Assembly: GCF_049634645.1 (NCBI RefSeq)
Contig: NW_027465908.1
Coordinates: forward strand, 7,626,001-7,690,000
Source: Pelodiscus sinensis
Taxonomy: Eukaryota > Chordata > Testudines > Trionychidae
Length of the DNA: 64,000 nucleotides
Reading direction: 5' to 3'
This document shows, piece by piece, positions 30,912 through 40,650 of this stretch; within the stretch, counting starts at the first letter, position 1; the number at the start of each line of letters is the position of its first letter. Under the pieces are notes generated by a model, which was given only the letters and a program-made list of their open reading frames with translations, was not told where the DNA came from and did not search any database. A program made the position numbers and the translations under genes.

Positions 30912-31205
30912 CTGCACGTCTATGTCTAAACTGCAAGCTTTTTGCACAAGAATAGCCGTTCTTGTGCAAAAACTAGCGGAGTGTTTACCCTGCATGTGCA
31001 TTCTTGCACAAGAAAATGTGCAGTAAACCATTGGAAAAGATGGCTTCTTGTGCAAGAGTTATTCCTCTCCCCATAACGAATAAGCCCTCTTGCACAAGAA
31101 GGCAGTGTGCACAGGCAAGAGGGATTTCTTGTGCCAGAAACCCCTATGGCTAAAGTAGCCATAAGAGCTTTCTTGCACAAGAGAGTGTCTATGCATGTTC
31201 TTTGT
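30912..31205. mobile_element. MITE, CTTGCACAAG-core family, truncated
   Basis: It starts CACGTCTATGTCTAAACTGC, contains many TTGCACAAGA words, and ends in CTTGCACAAGAGAGTGTCTA without the usual GTAGCC end. It is the sister of 3712-3985. Confidence 0.65.
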
Positions 31206-31214
31206 AAGGATATA

Positions 31215-31402
31215 TAGCACCTCATAGAGCTGGGAAGAGCCTTGAGAGGTCAGCTAGTTCTGTCTCTGTGCTCATGGAAACTCCAAGAACCATCCTTTAC
31301 AGCTTTGCCTCGGATTGCTAAATGGTTACCTCAATGATTGAACTCATAACTCTGGGTTTAGCAAACTAATGCTCAAACCACTGAGCTATTCTGCTCTCCT
31401 GG
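31215..31402 (-). mobile_element. tRNA-derived SINE (Cry-like), minus strand
   Basis: Read on the minus strand, the head is ATAGCTCAGTGGTTTGAGCA with TTTGCTAAACCCAGAG and box B ATGAGTTCAATC. This matches the head of the SINE at 10911. The body (GACCTCTCAAGGCTCTTCCC) differs from that copy. The 3' end lies near CTATGAGGTGCTATAT. Confidence 0.7.
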
Positions 31403-31525
31403 GCCAAAGCCAATGGCCGTGTGGATGTGCTCTTGCACAAGAACTCTTCCCCAAAACAGTTCTTGGGCAAGAAGCCTGCAGTGCAGATGGAGCCTAAAGT
31501 TTTTCATATTTTTTGTTTTAAAAAT

Positions 31526-31965
31526 TGTGACGGCGTGTTGGGGGTTCCCCGTCTCCTGCACCCCGAGATGGCACAAACAGACTGCACCAGCCAGTGGAAT
31601 AGAGGAAGTTTATTGCCTCTCCAGGATACAGCATAGCACAGATGTAGTCTGGTCCCAGAGCTGGGCTAGGATGCCTCAGGCCCCCTTGAGTTGGGGGAGA
31701 CTGGGCCCCTAAACTCCAGCTCCTCTCCCTAGGCTGTCTCCTCCATGCTCCCCCACAGTAGCAACTCACTCACTAACTTCCAGCCCTGCCCCCCAGCCAA
31801 GCCAGCATTCCACCTTCCTTTGTTCCTCTCCATGGGGGGTGTCTGGCCACTGGTTTGCATAGTGACTCATCCTGTTTTGCTGGGTCGTGGTACCCACGGC
31901 AGCCAGTGGGGGTTCCCCCAGAGCCAGCAGCATAGAAACCAGCCAGGTACCCCCACTACGTCACA
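31526..31965 (-). repeat. 3' LTR of the gypsy element
   Basis: 440 bp, TGTGAC...GTCACA. Identical by eye to 34783-35222. The last codons and the stop of the element frame run about 10 nt into this LTR (stop near 31956). Confidence 0.93.
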
Positions 31966-34598
31966 GTTCTCCCCCCTCCGAGAGCGAACTGAGCAGGGTC
32001 ACTCCGCTCGTGACCTAGGGAAGTTCGGGTCCTCTGCGTGGGAACCCGCCCTGGGGACATGGGTGCTCCCCTTGACTCGGGCCGGCCGTGGCAAGGCCCC
32101 ACATGAATTGGCTTCCCTCTGTCCACTCGCCGCCCCGCTCCAGGGCGACTGGCACAGGCCTGTCCTCGGGGGTCACTCCCACCCTTCCACTGGCCTTGAT
32201 CTCTGGCCAGGGTCTCTCGGGCCGGGGCCATGAGCCCAGCGAGCCTTCTCTGGACAGCCAGGGCGGCTTCCACCCCCGATGCTCCATCCAGGGAGGACTT
32301 CCCCTCCCATAGCTCTCTCAGCAAGCCCAGAGGGTCTATCTGGGGTAGAGCCCCCCAAGCCGCTTTCCTCCTGTCTTGGGCCTTCCCGCCCCTCTGGCAG
32401 GAGTCACAGGACCGGCAGTACCGCTGCACGGCTGTAAAGATTCCCGGCCAATAGAAGTGCTGGAGCAGCTTCAGCCGGGTGCTCCGGATCCCCCGGTGGC
32501 CCCCAACGGGGACATCGTGGGCCAAATACAGCAGCTTGAGGCGATACTTTCGGGGGACGACCAGCTGCCGCTGGAGCCCCCATTCCCTCGCCTTCCTGGG
32601 GGGGAGCCACTCACGGAACAGGAGCCCACGCTCCCGCAGGAATCTCTCCTGGCCACCTCTCCCCCGGGGCTGAGCTGCATGGAGGCCAGCCTGGTCCCTC
32701 AGCCTCTGCAAGGAGGGGTCTGCCTGCACCTCAGCCTGGAATTCAGCTGCTGAGGCAGGGATCGGGACCTGTCCCCCACCTCTGCCTAGGTCCGGAGTCC
32801 CAGCCTGGCTGGACCCCGTGTCCACTGGGATGGGACCCTGAGGACGCTGCCAGGAGTCCTTCCCTGGACCCACGTTGTCAGCCCCCCGCTGGCTCTGGCT
32901 CCGGGTAGTGACTAGAGCCCGCTGGGATTCATGGGGCCACTCCTCTAGGTCATTCCCCATCAGCACCTCGGTGGGCAAGTGCGGGTGCACCCCCACTTCC
33001 TTGAGGCCCTCCTTGGCCCCCCATTTCAGATGCACCCTGGCTACAGGCACCTTAAACGGGGACCCGTCTATGCCCTTCAGGGTCAGCTGCGCGTGGGGTA
33101 GTATCCGCTCCGGGGCCACTATGTCGGATCGGGCCAGAGTCACCTCCGCCCCCGTGTCCCAGAAGCCCGTCACCTTCCTACCATCCACCTCCAGGGGTAT
33201 GAGGCACTCGCTCCGCAGGGGCCGTCCTGCCCCCACCCGGTACACGGAGAAATCCGCCTCCTGAGAATCAGACCTCCCAGGGGAGGTGCACTGAGCATCC
33301 TTCCCCTCTCTCTGAGCTGAGGTTTGCCTGCTAGCCCCTGCCTCTGGGGCAGCCTGCCCTTCCTCCCGCCCCAGCCAGTTAACCCTGGAAAGTCCCCGGT
33401 CCTGGGACCTGGTGCACTGAGCCCTCTTGTGGCCTTTTTGCCCACAGCGCTGGCAAGTTAGGCTTTGGGCTGTCTCTGTCCAGGCCCTGGCTGGTTCTCT
33501 GGGGCGCAGACGACCTGTTCCTTGGTCTCGCCCCGTAGTTGACTCCCTCCGTCGCTCAGCCGAGATCCGGTCTCTGCGCGGTTCCCTCTCTCTCCGGGAC
33601 TCCCGTTCACACCCGGACCGGCTCTCCGTGAACTCATCCGCCAGTCTCCCGGCCTCCTGGGGGTTCTCTGGTCTCCGGTCCTTGAGCCACAGCCTCAGTT
33701 TGGGTGGGCACACTTCATAGAACTGCTCCATCATGACCAGCTTGAGCAGCTCCTCTGCGGTCTGGGCTCCGACTCCAGACACCCACTTGCGGCAGTATTG
33801 CGCCAGGCGGGAGGCCAGGTCCACATAGGTCTCCCGTGGCCCTTTCTGTACCCCCCGGAACTTCTTCCTGTACATCTCGGGGGTCAGCCCGAACTTGTGC
33901 AGCAGGGCCTCCTTGACTCGGTTGTAATCCCCTGGCTGTAGGTCCTCCAGCTGGCTGAGCGCTCCGGCCGCCTCCTGGTTCAGTGCGGGGATGAGCTCCT
34001 GCAGCCAGTCAGCTGGGGGGACCCGTTGCAGTCCACAGGCCCTCTCAAAGGAGCTGAGGAACCCGTCTATGTCACCCATGTCCTTCAATTGGGCCACCAC
34101 GAGCCTCTCCAAGCGTCTGGCAGTCCTGGGACCTTGGGGCTCATCCGCACTTGGCGCAGCCGGTGCCCCGCCGGTTCTCCGCTCTGCCATGGCCAGCTCA
34201 TGCTGTCGCTGCCTCTCTCGGTCCTGGCGCTCCTTCTCTCGGTCCTGGCGTTCCTTCTCTCGGTCCTCTACTTCCAATTCCCTGATCCGCAGCTGGATCT
34301 CCAGCCGCCGCAGCTCCGCTGGGCTGGCCCCTGCCCTAGATGGGCTACGGCTTGCAGGCCTCCCGGGAGACGCTGTCTCATCTCTCCGGTGGGTTCCAGC
34401 GCTCCTCCCCCTCTCTGAGCCTGACACACTCTCAGGGGGGGTCTGGCTGCTTCCCCTGGGGACAAGATCCTGGCCCCGTGGCTGGTCATTCTCTTCCAGC
34501 TGGGTAATCAGCTGGGCCTTGGTTGCTTTCCGCACAGGCAAGCCCCTCTCTCTGCACAGCCCCACCAGCTCTGCCTTCAAGAGTCGGGCGTAGGCCAT
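31956..34598 (-). CDS. Gypsy gag-protease-truncated integrase polyprotein (880 aa)
   Basis: A single uninterrupted frame. In order: an N-terminal SAP-like helix pair (about 1-40); a charged coiled coil (about 95-140); a SCAN/capsid-like helical domain (about 222-325); a CCHC knuckle C382-C385-H390-C395; a retropepsin-like site D481-T-G-A; and an integrase HHCC zinc finger (H694, H701, C731, C734). About 140 residues follow, part of which looks like the integrase C-terminal region before the frame drifts into other sequence. Gag packages element RNA and protease matures it. Reverse transcriptase, RNase H and the integrase catalytic core are absent, so it cannot copy itself alone. The first ATG gives a good gag start. 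The element is an endogenous retroelement, not a host gene. Confidence 0.9.
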   Translation of the reverse strand: MAYARLLKAELVGLCRERGLPVRKATKAQLITQLEENDQPRGQDLVPRGSSQTPPESVSGSERGRSAGTHRRDETASPGRPASRSPSRAGASPAELRRLEIQLRIRELEVEDREKERQDREKERQDRERQRQHELAMAERRTGGAPAAPSADEPQGPRTARRLERLVVAQLKDMGDIDGFLSSFERACGLQRVPPADWLQELIPALNQEAAGALSQLEDLQPGDYNRVKEALLHKFGLTPEMYRKKFRGVQKGPRETYVDLASRLAQYCRKWVSGVGAQTAEELLKLVMMEQFYEVCPPKLRLWLKDRRPENPQEAGRLADEFTESRSGCERESRREREPRRDRISAERRRESTTGRDQGTGRLRPREPARAWTETAQSLTCQRCGQKGHKRAQCTRSQDRGLSRVNWLGREEGQAAPEAGASRQTSAQREGKDAQCTSPGRSDSQEADFSVYRVGAGRPLRSECLIPLEVDGRKVTGFWDTGAEVTLARSDIVAPERILPHAQLTLKGIDGSPFKVPVARVHLKWGAKEGLKEVGVHPHLPTEVLMGNDLEEWPHESQRALVTTRSQSQRGADNVGPGKDSWQRPQGPIPVDTGSSQAGTPDLGRGGGQVPIPASAAEFQAEVQADPSLQRLRDQAGLHAAQPRGRGGQERFLRERGLLFREWLPPRKAREWGLQRQLVVPRKYRLKLLYLAHDVPVGGHRGIRSTRLKLLQHFYWPGIFTAVQRYCRSCDSCQRGGKAQDRRKAAWGALPQIDPLGLLRELWEGKSSLDGASGVEAALAVQRRLAGLMAPARETLARDQGQWKGGSDPRGQACASRPGAGRRVDRGKPIHVGPCHGRPESRGAPMSPGRVPTQRTRTSLGHERSDPAQFALGGGRTVT
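31966..31979 (-). promoter_or_regulatory. Polypurine tract of the gypsy element
   Basis: The minus strand reads GGAGGGGGGAGAAC directly before the 3' LTR. This is the expected place and composition for plus-strand DNA priming. Confidence 0.85.
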
Positions 34599-34763
34599 CT
34601 GCCCGCTGGGCCCCTCGGTGCAGACTCACCAGTCTAGTGCTGCAGCGCCCCACGATTCCCAGGAACCGCTTCGCTCTGTCTCCAGCACGCCTGGCTCCAG
34701 GGCTCTTGCTTCTACTGCGCCTTGTCGCTTGCCGCTGGGAGCTTCATCCACGGGGTGCAGTGC

Positions 34764-34781
34764 ATCCCACTCCTGACACCA
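34764..34781 (-). promoter_or_regulatory. Primer binding site complementary to tRNA-Leu(CAA)
   Basis: The minus strand reads TGGTGTCAGGAGTGGGAT, one base inside the 5' LTR. TGG pairs with the tRNA CCA tail, and the other 15 bases are the exact complement of the 3' end of the Leu(CAA) gene at 36887-36995 (plus-strand text 36887-36901). Confidence 0.9.
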
Positions 34782-34782
34782 G

Positions 34783-35222
34783 TGTGACGGCGTGTTGGGG
34801 GTTCCCCGTCTCCTGCACCCCGAGATGGCACAAACAGACTGCACCAGCCAGTGGAATAGAGGAAGTTTATTGCCTCTCCAGGATACAGCATAGCACAGAT
34901 GTAGTCTGGTCCCAGAGCTGGGCTAGGATGCCTCAGGCCCCCTTGAGTTGGGGGAGACTGGGCCCCTAAACTCCAGCTCCTCTCCCTAGGCTGTCTCCTC
35001 CATGCTCCCCCACAGTAGCAACTCACTCACTAACTTCCAGCCCTGCCCCCCAGCCAAGCCAGCATTCCACCTTCCTTTGTTCCTCTCCATGGGGGGTGTC
35101 TGGCCACTGGTTTGCATAGTGACTCATCCTGTTTTGCTGGGTCGTGGTACCCACGGCAGCCAGTGGGGGTTCCCCCAGAGCCAGCAGCATAGAAACCAGC
35201 CAGGTACCCCCACTACGTCACA
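34783..35222 (-). repeat. 5' LTR of the gypsy element
   Basis: 440 bp identical by eye to the 3' LTR. It holds the element promoter by analogy with other LTR elements; I did not find an obvious TATA box. Confidence 0.93.
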
Positions 35223-36886
35223 AAAATATTTCAAACAATTGTTCAATGTGCCCCAAGCCTGGAATTGTGCTGCAGCCACCTCCCTCACTACCGTCGCTGG
35301 CTCCTGGGGCACGCTAAGGATAACAAAGAGACAGAAATTCCCTCTTCCGAATGCACATTCCTCAATTTTAGGTGCCAGATTCAAGCCCTTGGAAGGAGCC
35401 AGAAACACAGGAAGGGCTGATCACACCCCTCTGAAAACCAGCTCTCAGGAGGCACCTCCAGCTGCCCCCAAAGTGTGGGTCACCCCACACTAGCCATGGG
35501 TGAAACTCAACACCTGGACATTTCATCTCCCTCCCAAAGCCAGGGGCTTGTTCCCACAGTTGCAGCCTCAGCAGGGAGCCGCACTGGCGCTCACTGCTCA
35601 TAGGGAAGGGAGCGGGTCCCACAGGATCTGGGGCTGGTGGGGAATGGCCGGTTGTCACTGAAGGGGAAGGATAAAACGCAGCCACATTGCCGAGGGCAGG
35701 GAGAGCGGCTGTGGCTGGCCTGGCGGCCCTGTGGGACGTCCCTGGGGGAGCTCTGCAATGTGACCCTGGCTCCCAAGGCAGCAAGTGCAGAATCCCCCTT
35801 GGGGAGCGCGAGAGGCTCCGACCGGCCTGGTCTGAATCCATCTGACAGGCTGGACGACCCCGATGCTGGAGTGTCAGAGCCCCTGTCAACCGGCCTGTGT
35901 TTGTCCCCTCCCCCACCAGGCAGGGCAGGGCCCACACTCCCAGCAGGGAGTTACAGGCACGTCTCTCGCACCCAGAGCACTGGGACGACCATGGAGCAGG
36001 ACTCACTGGCCAGTGTGTGGTACCCAGGGACTTACAGTGGGAGTCAGAGCCCTGCCCAGCCAGTGCCAGTCACCTCTGCACCCACTCCAGGCTTGTGGTT
36101 TCCTTCTCCCTAACAAGCCTCCCCAATCAGCCTTTTCCTGAACCAGCAGTTTTATGGGTGGCCAGGGGAGGCCTCTTCTGTGTCTCAGAAGCACATAGGA
36201 AAATATGACTAAAGGGCACAGCAAGGCACCACTGGGAATTCATGGAACTTCTTCTCAGCTTGGGAAAGGGACGACTAAGGGGTGATGGGAAAGATATTTG
36301 TGCTGTGAAAACAGCAGGACCCCCAGGGAAACTGGTAAATAATCCCAGTGCCCAGGCGTGATGTTACCTGCCCCCACACAATTCACACGGCAAACCTGGC
36401 TCCCAGAGTACAGGGGGAGTCTGTGGGCTCATTGCTGGGCCGTGGGGTGAAGCGGGAAACCAGCCTCTTCCTGTGGGGCCTGTGAGTGTTGCTGAATCTG
36501 GGCCCCTGCACCTGGGCAATGGCAAACAAAAGGTCTGGGGGCCACACAGAGACCCCGCTGGGCTGAGCAGGAAGTGTCTGGGACTTTGCTTTGTCTTTGC
36601 CTGTGGGCTTGTCTGTCTGCAGCCTGGAAACCTCCTGGCTCCTCAGACCACTGGTCTGGATGGTGCGTTACAGACGTCGGAATAATGGAATTGCTGTGTA
36701 GACGCTCCCATTGTTATTGCAGTGTAATGGCCGTTATGCCCAAGGAACGCTGCTGTGTAGATGCAGCCTCAGAGAAATGCTTTCATGAGCATGTGGGAGG
36801 AGCAAGGGCTCCTACAATGTCAGGAGAAATGAGGAAATGAGGTCACCTCTCTAGACATAAAAGAGATGATATAAGAAAAGAGGATG
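35223..36886. other. Gene-free spacer with Thr-module flank
   Basis: 35380-35450 resembles 29840-29900 reversed. 35740-35960 matches 22830-23040 reversed. 35930-36240 is the Thr tRNA flank of module G but is cut off inside the tRNA. From 36240 to 36660 I see no recognised feature. At 36680-36770 there is a small GTGTAGATG-bearing MITE scrap. Confidence 0.55.
36225..36240 (-). pseudogene. tRNA-Thr 3'-end stub
   Basis: AGGCACCACTGGGA matches the 3' acceptor and half T arm of the minus-strand Thr tRNA at 4276, and the same flank precedes it. The sequence leaves tRNA homology within the T stem. So the module copy broke inside the tRNA gene. Confidence 0.65.
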
Positions 36887-36995
36887 TGTCAGGAGTGGGA
36901 TTTGAACCCACACCTCCATTTGGAGACCAGAACACCCAGCTAAGGGAAAGACAGGTCCTTGAGTCTGGCGCCTTAGACCACTCAGCCATTCTGAC
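36887..36995 (-). tRNA. tRNA-Leu(CAA) with intron
   Basis: This is a 109-nt class II tRNA on the minus strand. The D arm is GGCTGAGTGGTCTAAGGC, the anticodon CAA lies in CAGACTCAAGG, and an intron of about 25 nt (CTGTCTTTCCCTTAGCTGGG) follows. The variable arm is GTCTCCAAATGGAGGT and T arm GTGGGTTCAAATCCCAC pairs. One A-C mismatch lies in the acceptor GTCAGAA/TCCTGAC. An AAAA run near 36875 gives a terminator. It matches vertebrate intron-bearing Leu(CAA). The nearby gypsy element uses this tRNA species as primer. Confidence 0.92.
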
Positions 36996-38139
36996 ACCCA
37001 TGCAGACACCTCCAATGGCAGTTTTCTTACATGTGTGAGTTGCTCGGGGAGGCAGCAGGAGCACCTCTCTTTCCCCATCTAACAGCTGCTCTACAGCCCA
37101 GGTGGGTTTATCCCCACTCACCCTCATCTACCGTTGCGAGGTGTTTTGCAGGGAGCTGACAAGAAAGAAAAGAGGAGAAAACTCTGGCCGGCAGAACTGA
37201 GGCTTTGGATTCTCCTGTGCCAGGGAGTCTGTGTCAATGCGCCTGGGGATCCAGAGCTGGGTGGCTCCTGGGCTTGTTGGCTCCAGACCAGGGGTGTCTC
37301 TTCTGCAGGGCGATGCTTGTTCCCGGGGCTAACGCTTATCTCTGGGACACACTTTGTGCAGGGACCGTTGGTCTTTGTGCCACAGCACGTGTCTGGGACG
37401 TGGGAGTGAGGAACCTGCCTCAAATAGACACGTACCCGCCCCCAGCAGTGTTCTGCTTGAGACCCCGGAGCCCTGGCTTTGACTGGTGCCTGGCACGTGG
37501 GGAATTAGATCTAGGGTTTCTAGAGCCCCACAACAGCTGCTGCTCACATGCAGATGTGCACATCTGTCTGGGGTTACTGGGCTCCTGGCCTGCTTCCTGT
37601 CCCTGCCAACCTGGGCAAAGCGGCATCACTGGCTCAGGGGTTCCTCTCCTCAGTGCACTGCAGAGAAAGCCCTTGTGTGTCACTGACACACTCCCCAAGT
37701 ACCTACCTTGAGTCTCCCACACTCCACTCCACACTTTAATTTCTTACAGGTACTGTCCTATCACAACCCCTCCCCCAACTTCCTGCCTTGAGCGTTCCCC
37801 TGCCCAAGGGGTGGTGCCCAATAGAACAGTCCCAGTAAGAAATGTGTCACTTTCATCCCTGGGAGCAGCTCAGCCAGGCAAAGGGGCTGCCTGGGGCAGG
37901 ACATTAGCCCTGGATGGCAGGGGTGGGTGTGGCAGTGACATCACAAGGGCCTTTTGCAGCCCCTCAGCTTATTGGCTAACGGAGGTTGAGAGCCTGTGTG
38001 GGGGCAGGAAAGTAGCTGCCTGAGAAATGTGCTGGGCTGCTGGCCGGGAGTGAGCCAGGTAAGTCTCCCACCCAGAGCCTGCCTCTGGCACCCCAGCCCC
38101 TCCCTTCCCCCACCCACTGGTACCCCATGTACCAGTTAG
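36996..38139. other. Gene-free spacer with module H and hAT scrap
   Basis: 37730-37990 duplicates 24190-24430. 37985-38110 resembles part of the hAT-like element at 26880-26950 reversed. 37130-37730 shows no recognised gene. Confidence 0.55.
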
Positions 38140-38871
38140 TTGGGAAACTAACACAGCGAGGCACAGGCTATCCAATAAGTTTCTGGACTGCATTGGAGAC
38201 AACTTTCTGTTTCAGAAGGTTGAAAAAGCTACCAGAGGAGAAGCTGTTCTGGATTTGGTTTTAACAAATAGGGAGGAGCTAGTTGAGAACTTGAAAGTGG
38301 AAGACAGTATAGGGGACAGTGATCACGAAATAATAGAGTTCATGATCTTAAGGAAAGGTAGAAGGGAGACCAGCACAATTGAGGTAATGGATTTCAGGAA
38401 GGCAGATTTTGATAAGCTCAGAGAACTTGTAGGTAAGGTCCCATGGGAAGCAAGACTGAAAGGAAAAACAACTGAGGAGAGTTGGAAGTATTTCAAAGGG
38501 ACGTTGTTAAGGGCCCAAAAGCAAACAATTCCGCTGTGTAGGAAAGATAGAAAATATGGCAAAAGACCAGCTTGGCTGAACAAGGAGATCTTGCATGATC
38601 TCAAAATAAAAAAGGAGTCATATAAAAAATGGAAACTAGGACAACTAACAAATGATGAATATAGGCAATCAACACGGGAATGCAGGGGCAAGATTAGAAA
38701 GGCAAAGGCACAAAATGAGATCAAACTAGCTACAGGCATAAAGGGAAACAAGAAGACCTTTTATAAATACATTAAAAGGAAGAGGAAGACCAAGGACAGG
38801 GTAGGCCCACTGCTTAGTGAGGAGGGAGAAGCAGTAACAGGGAACTTGGAAATGGCGGAGATGCTCAAAGA
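38140..38871 (+). mobile_element. CR1-type LINE fragment (endonuclease/RT junction)
   Basis: An open frame from about 38160 reads residues such as FLDCIGDNFLFQKV, then LDLVLTNREEL, DSDHEIIEF, RPAWLNKEI and GPLLSEEGEAVTGN. These are hallmarks of the end of the AP endonuclease domain and the linker before reverse transcriptase in CR1-like LINEs. It has no stop over about 230 codons. It is 5' and 3' truncated. The 3' side is cut by a MITE at 38872. Confidence 0.85.
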
Positions 38872-39060
38872 GGGTATGTCTACACTACCCCCCTAGTTCG
38901 AACTAGGGGGGTAATGTATGCATACCGAACTTGCTAATGAAGGCCGGGATTTGAATTTCCCGGGCTTCATTAGCATAAAGCCAGCACCGCCATTTTTAAA
39001 AGCCGGCTAGTGCAAACCCCGTGCCGCGCGGCTACACGCGGCACGGACTAGATAGTTTGG
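38872..39060. mobile_element. MITE fragment, TTCGAACTAG core
   Basis: It starts GGGTATGTCTACACTACCCC and has the palindrome CCCCCTAGTTCGAACTAGGG, plus GTGCCGCGCGGCTACACGCGGCAC. Same outer end as the other MITEs but a different core. The other end is missing where module C begins. Confidence 0.6.
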
Positions 39061-40650
39061 ATTAGGTACCCCACCAGTTTCCAGTACTTCTGCTCTTTGC
39101 TCCCTTTGGGTTCCTGAAGTAGGGACATAGCCAGGCTCAACTGACGGAGGCCAACTCTCGCTATGTAGGGTATGTTTACACTTGCACCCTCTTTCCAAAA
39201 AGGGATGCAAATGTAAAGAGTGAAAACTGTAAATGAAGCCACCAGGGACACATACAATGGGCCTGCAAAAAAATGAACCAGCTGAGCACTTTGCAGAGAA
39301 CAGGCCATCGCCCTGCTGGGAGAGGCTCCATCGTGCACAGACTCTGTGCAGGGCCAGACTGCTGGGAGGAGGCTCTGGCCATGGACTTTCCTCCCTCTCT
39401 GTTACCTCCTGCACCTGGGACTGAAAGGGACGTGGGCTGCAGGCTGGTCCTGCCCAGCTGCCTTTCCCAGTGGGAGCAGAAAATGCTAATGGAAGGGCTC
39501 ACACATTGTCCCCAATGCACTCGCCTGAGGGCCTGAATTCTTGCTGCCCCTGGCTGCACCCTAATGCCCTCCTGGGGGGCAGGTTCACCAGCTCACACCC
39601 CTCCTGTCACACAAAGCTTGCAAACAGGGTTGATTTTCCTCCATCTCCTCTTGCTTGCTGCTGCGCTAAAAGAAATCCTGAAACCAGCCCCGTCTCCTGT
39701 CACTGGAGAGATGGCCCTGTGCTGGGATATGAGAGTATCCCAGTGATGCTCCTCGCAGCCCAGGAGAAGAAGGGGGCTCTGGGTGGAAGGAACCCAAGTA
39801 AAACAGGTCCCAGTGGGCATGAACTGGGCACCAGCTTGGCCCAGTTGAGTGAGGGGAGGTTGGTCCCATGGTGTCAAGGGCAGAGCTCAGGACTCTGCTG
39901 CTGCTGGCAGGGAAGAAGCTGGGAGGCAAGGTGCTGGCAGCAAGAGATTCCGGCTTCTCTTTGCCCTGGGTCTGCCGGCCACCAGCCACCTCGACCAACC
40001 CTCAAACCAGCTGGACTAGCCAGCCCATGTCACAGTGAGTCGCTAGTGGCCCTGTCAGAGAAGAGCCATTGGCAGCTGCAGAGACATCCCATCAGCTGCC
40101 TGAGGCGCCTCTCTTGAAAGGGCCGCTGGTGAGCTGCACTTTTGTAGGCCGGCTAGCTCAGCTGGTTAGAGCATGGTGCTAATAATGCCAAGGTCATGGG
40201 TTCAAGCCCCAGGCTGGCCAAAGGGATGTTCCATTCAGTAACTTCCCTTCCTTTAGTTGCCTGCTATGGACAGGGAAGCAGAAACAAGCAAAAGGCTGAG
40301 AGCTTTGCAGGAAGCAGGGCAGAGATCTGGTAGGGGGAGGCTCCACCCTGCACAGCCCAAGGGGCTAAAAGGGCCTGGGCCTGGCTTCCTGTCCCCAACA
40401 CAGGGGAACTGATACCCAAATTCCTGCTGCTGCAGTGGCTACCTCAAGGCACCAGCTGGGGGGCAGGTTCTGGAGCCCAAGCCACACAGGGAGACTCAAT
40501 ATGACCGGGAGGCCTGGAGCGTGTGAGCCCTGCACAGAGGCTGCTGCTGGGGGCCTGCTTCAGTGGCCCAGCAGCTCAAGTTCCCCTGAACCAGCTTCTC
40601 CCCCTGGAGCCACCCCCCAGCGCTGCTGAGGCCCCTGACATGAGGCAGTG
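39060..40650. repeat. Duplicated module C, inverted copy
   Basis: Reverse complement of 5850-7430. The spacer 39061-40146 has no gene. The Ile(AAT) gene at 40147 corresponds to 6280-6353. Confidence 0.85.
40147..40220 (+). tRNA. tRNA-Ile(AAT)
   Basis: This is a 74-nt tRNA with acceptor GGCCGGC/GCTGGCC, D arm GCTCAGCTGGTTAGAGC, anticodon loop CTAATAA (AAT) and T loop TTCAAGC. The outermost T-stem pair is A-G, otherwise stems pair. Likely functional. No close TTTT run. Confidence 0.9.

Larger units (their letters stand above)
31526..35222 (-). mobile_element. Young non-autonomous Ty3/gypsy LTR retrotransposon
   Basis: A complete insertion of 3697 bp lies on the minus strand. Two 440-bp LTRs (34783-35222 upstream, 31526-31965 downstream) look identical base for base. 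The outer ends are TGTGAC/GTCACA. The 5-bp target duplication AAAAT lies at 31521-31525 and 35223-35227. A primer site and polypurine tract are in place. The 2.8-kb interior has one long frame with gag, protease and an integrase zinc finger, but no reverse transcriptase, RNase H or integrase core. It was presumably moved by a full relative. SCAN-type gag with integrase following protease recalls Gmr1-like elements. Confidence 0.95.

Noticed and set aside
33991..34593. A 200-residue plus-strand frame opposite the gypsy polyprotein
   Set aside because: It is the antisense shadow of the gag frame and has only repetitive Ser/Arg/Leu composition.
31526..35222. Two 440-bp repeats read as a segmental duplication
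   Set aside because: Target duplication, primer site, polypurine tract and gag/protease frame show that they are LTRs of one element.
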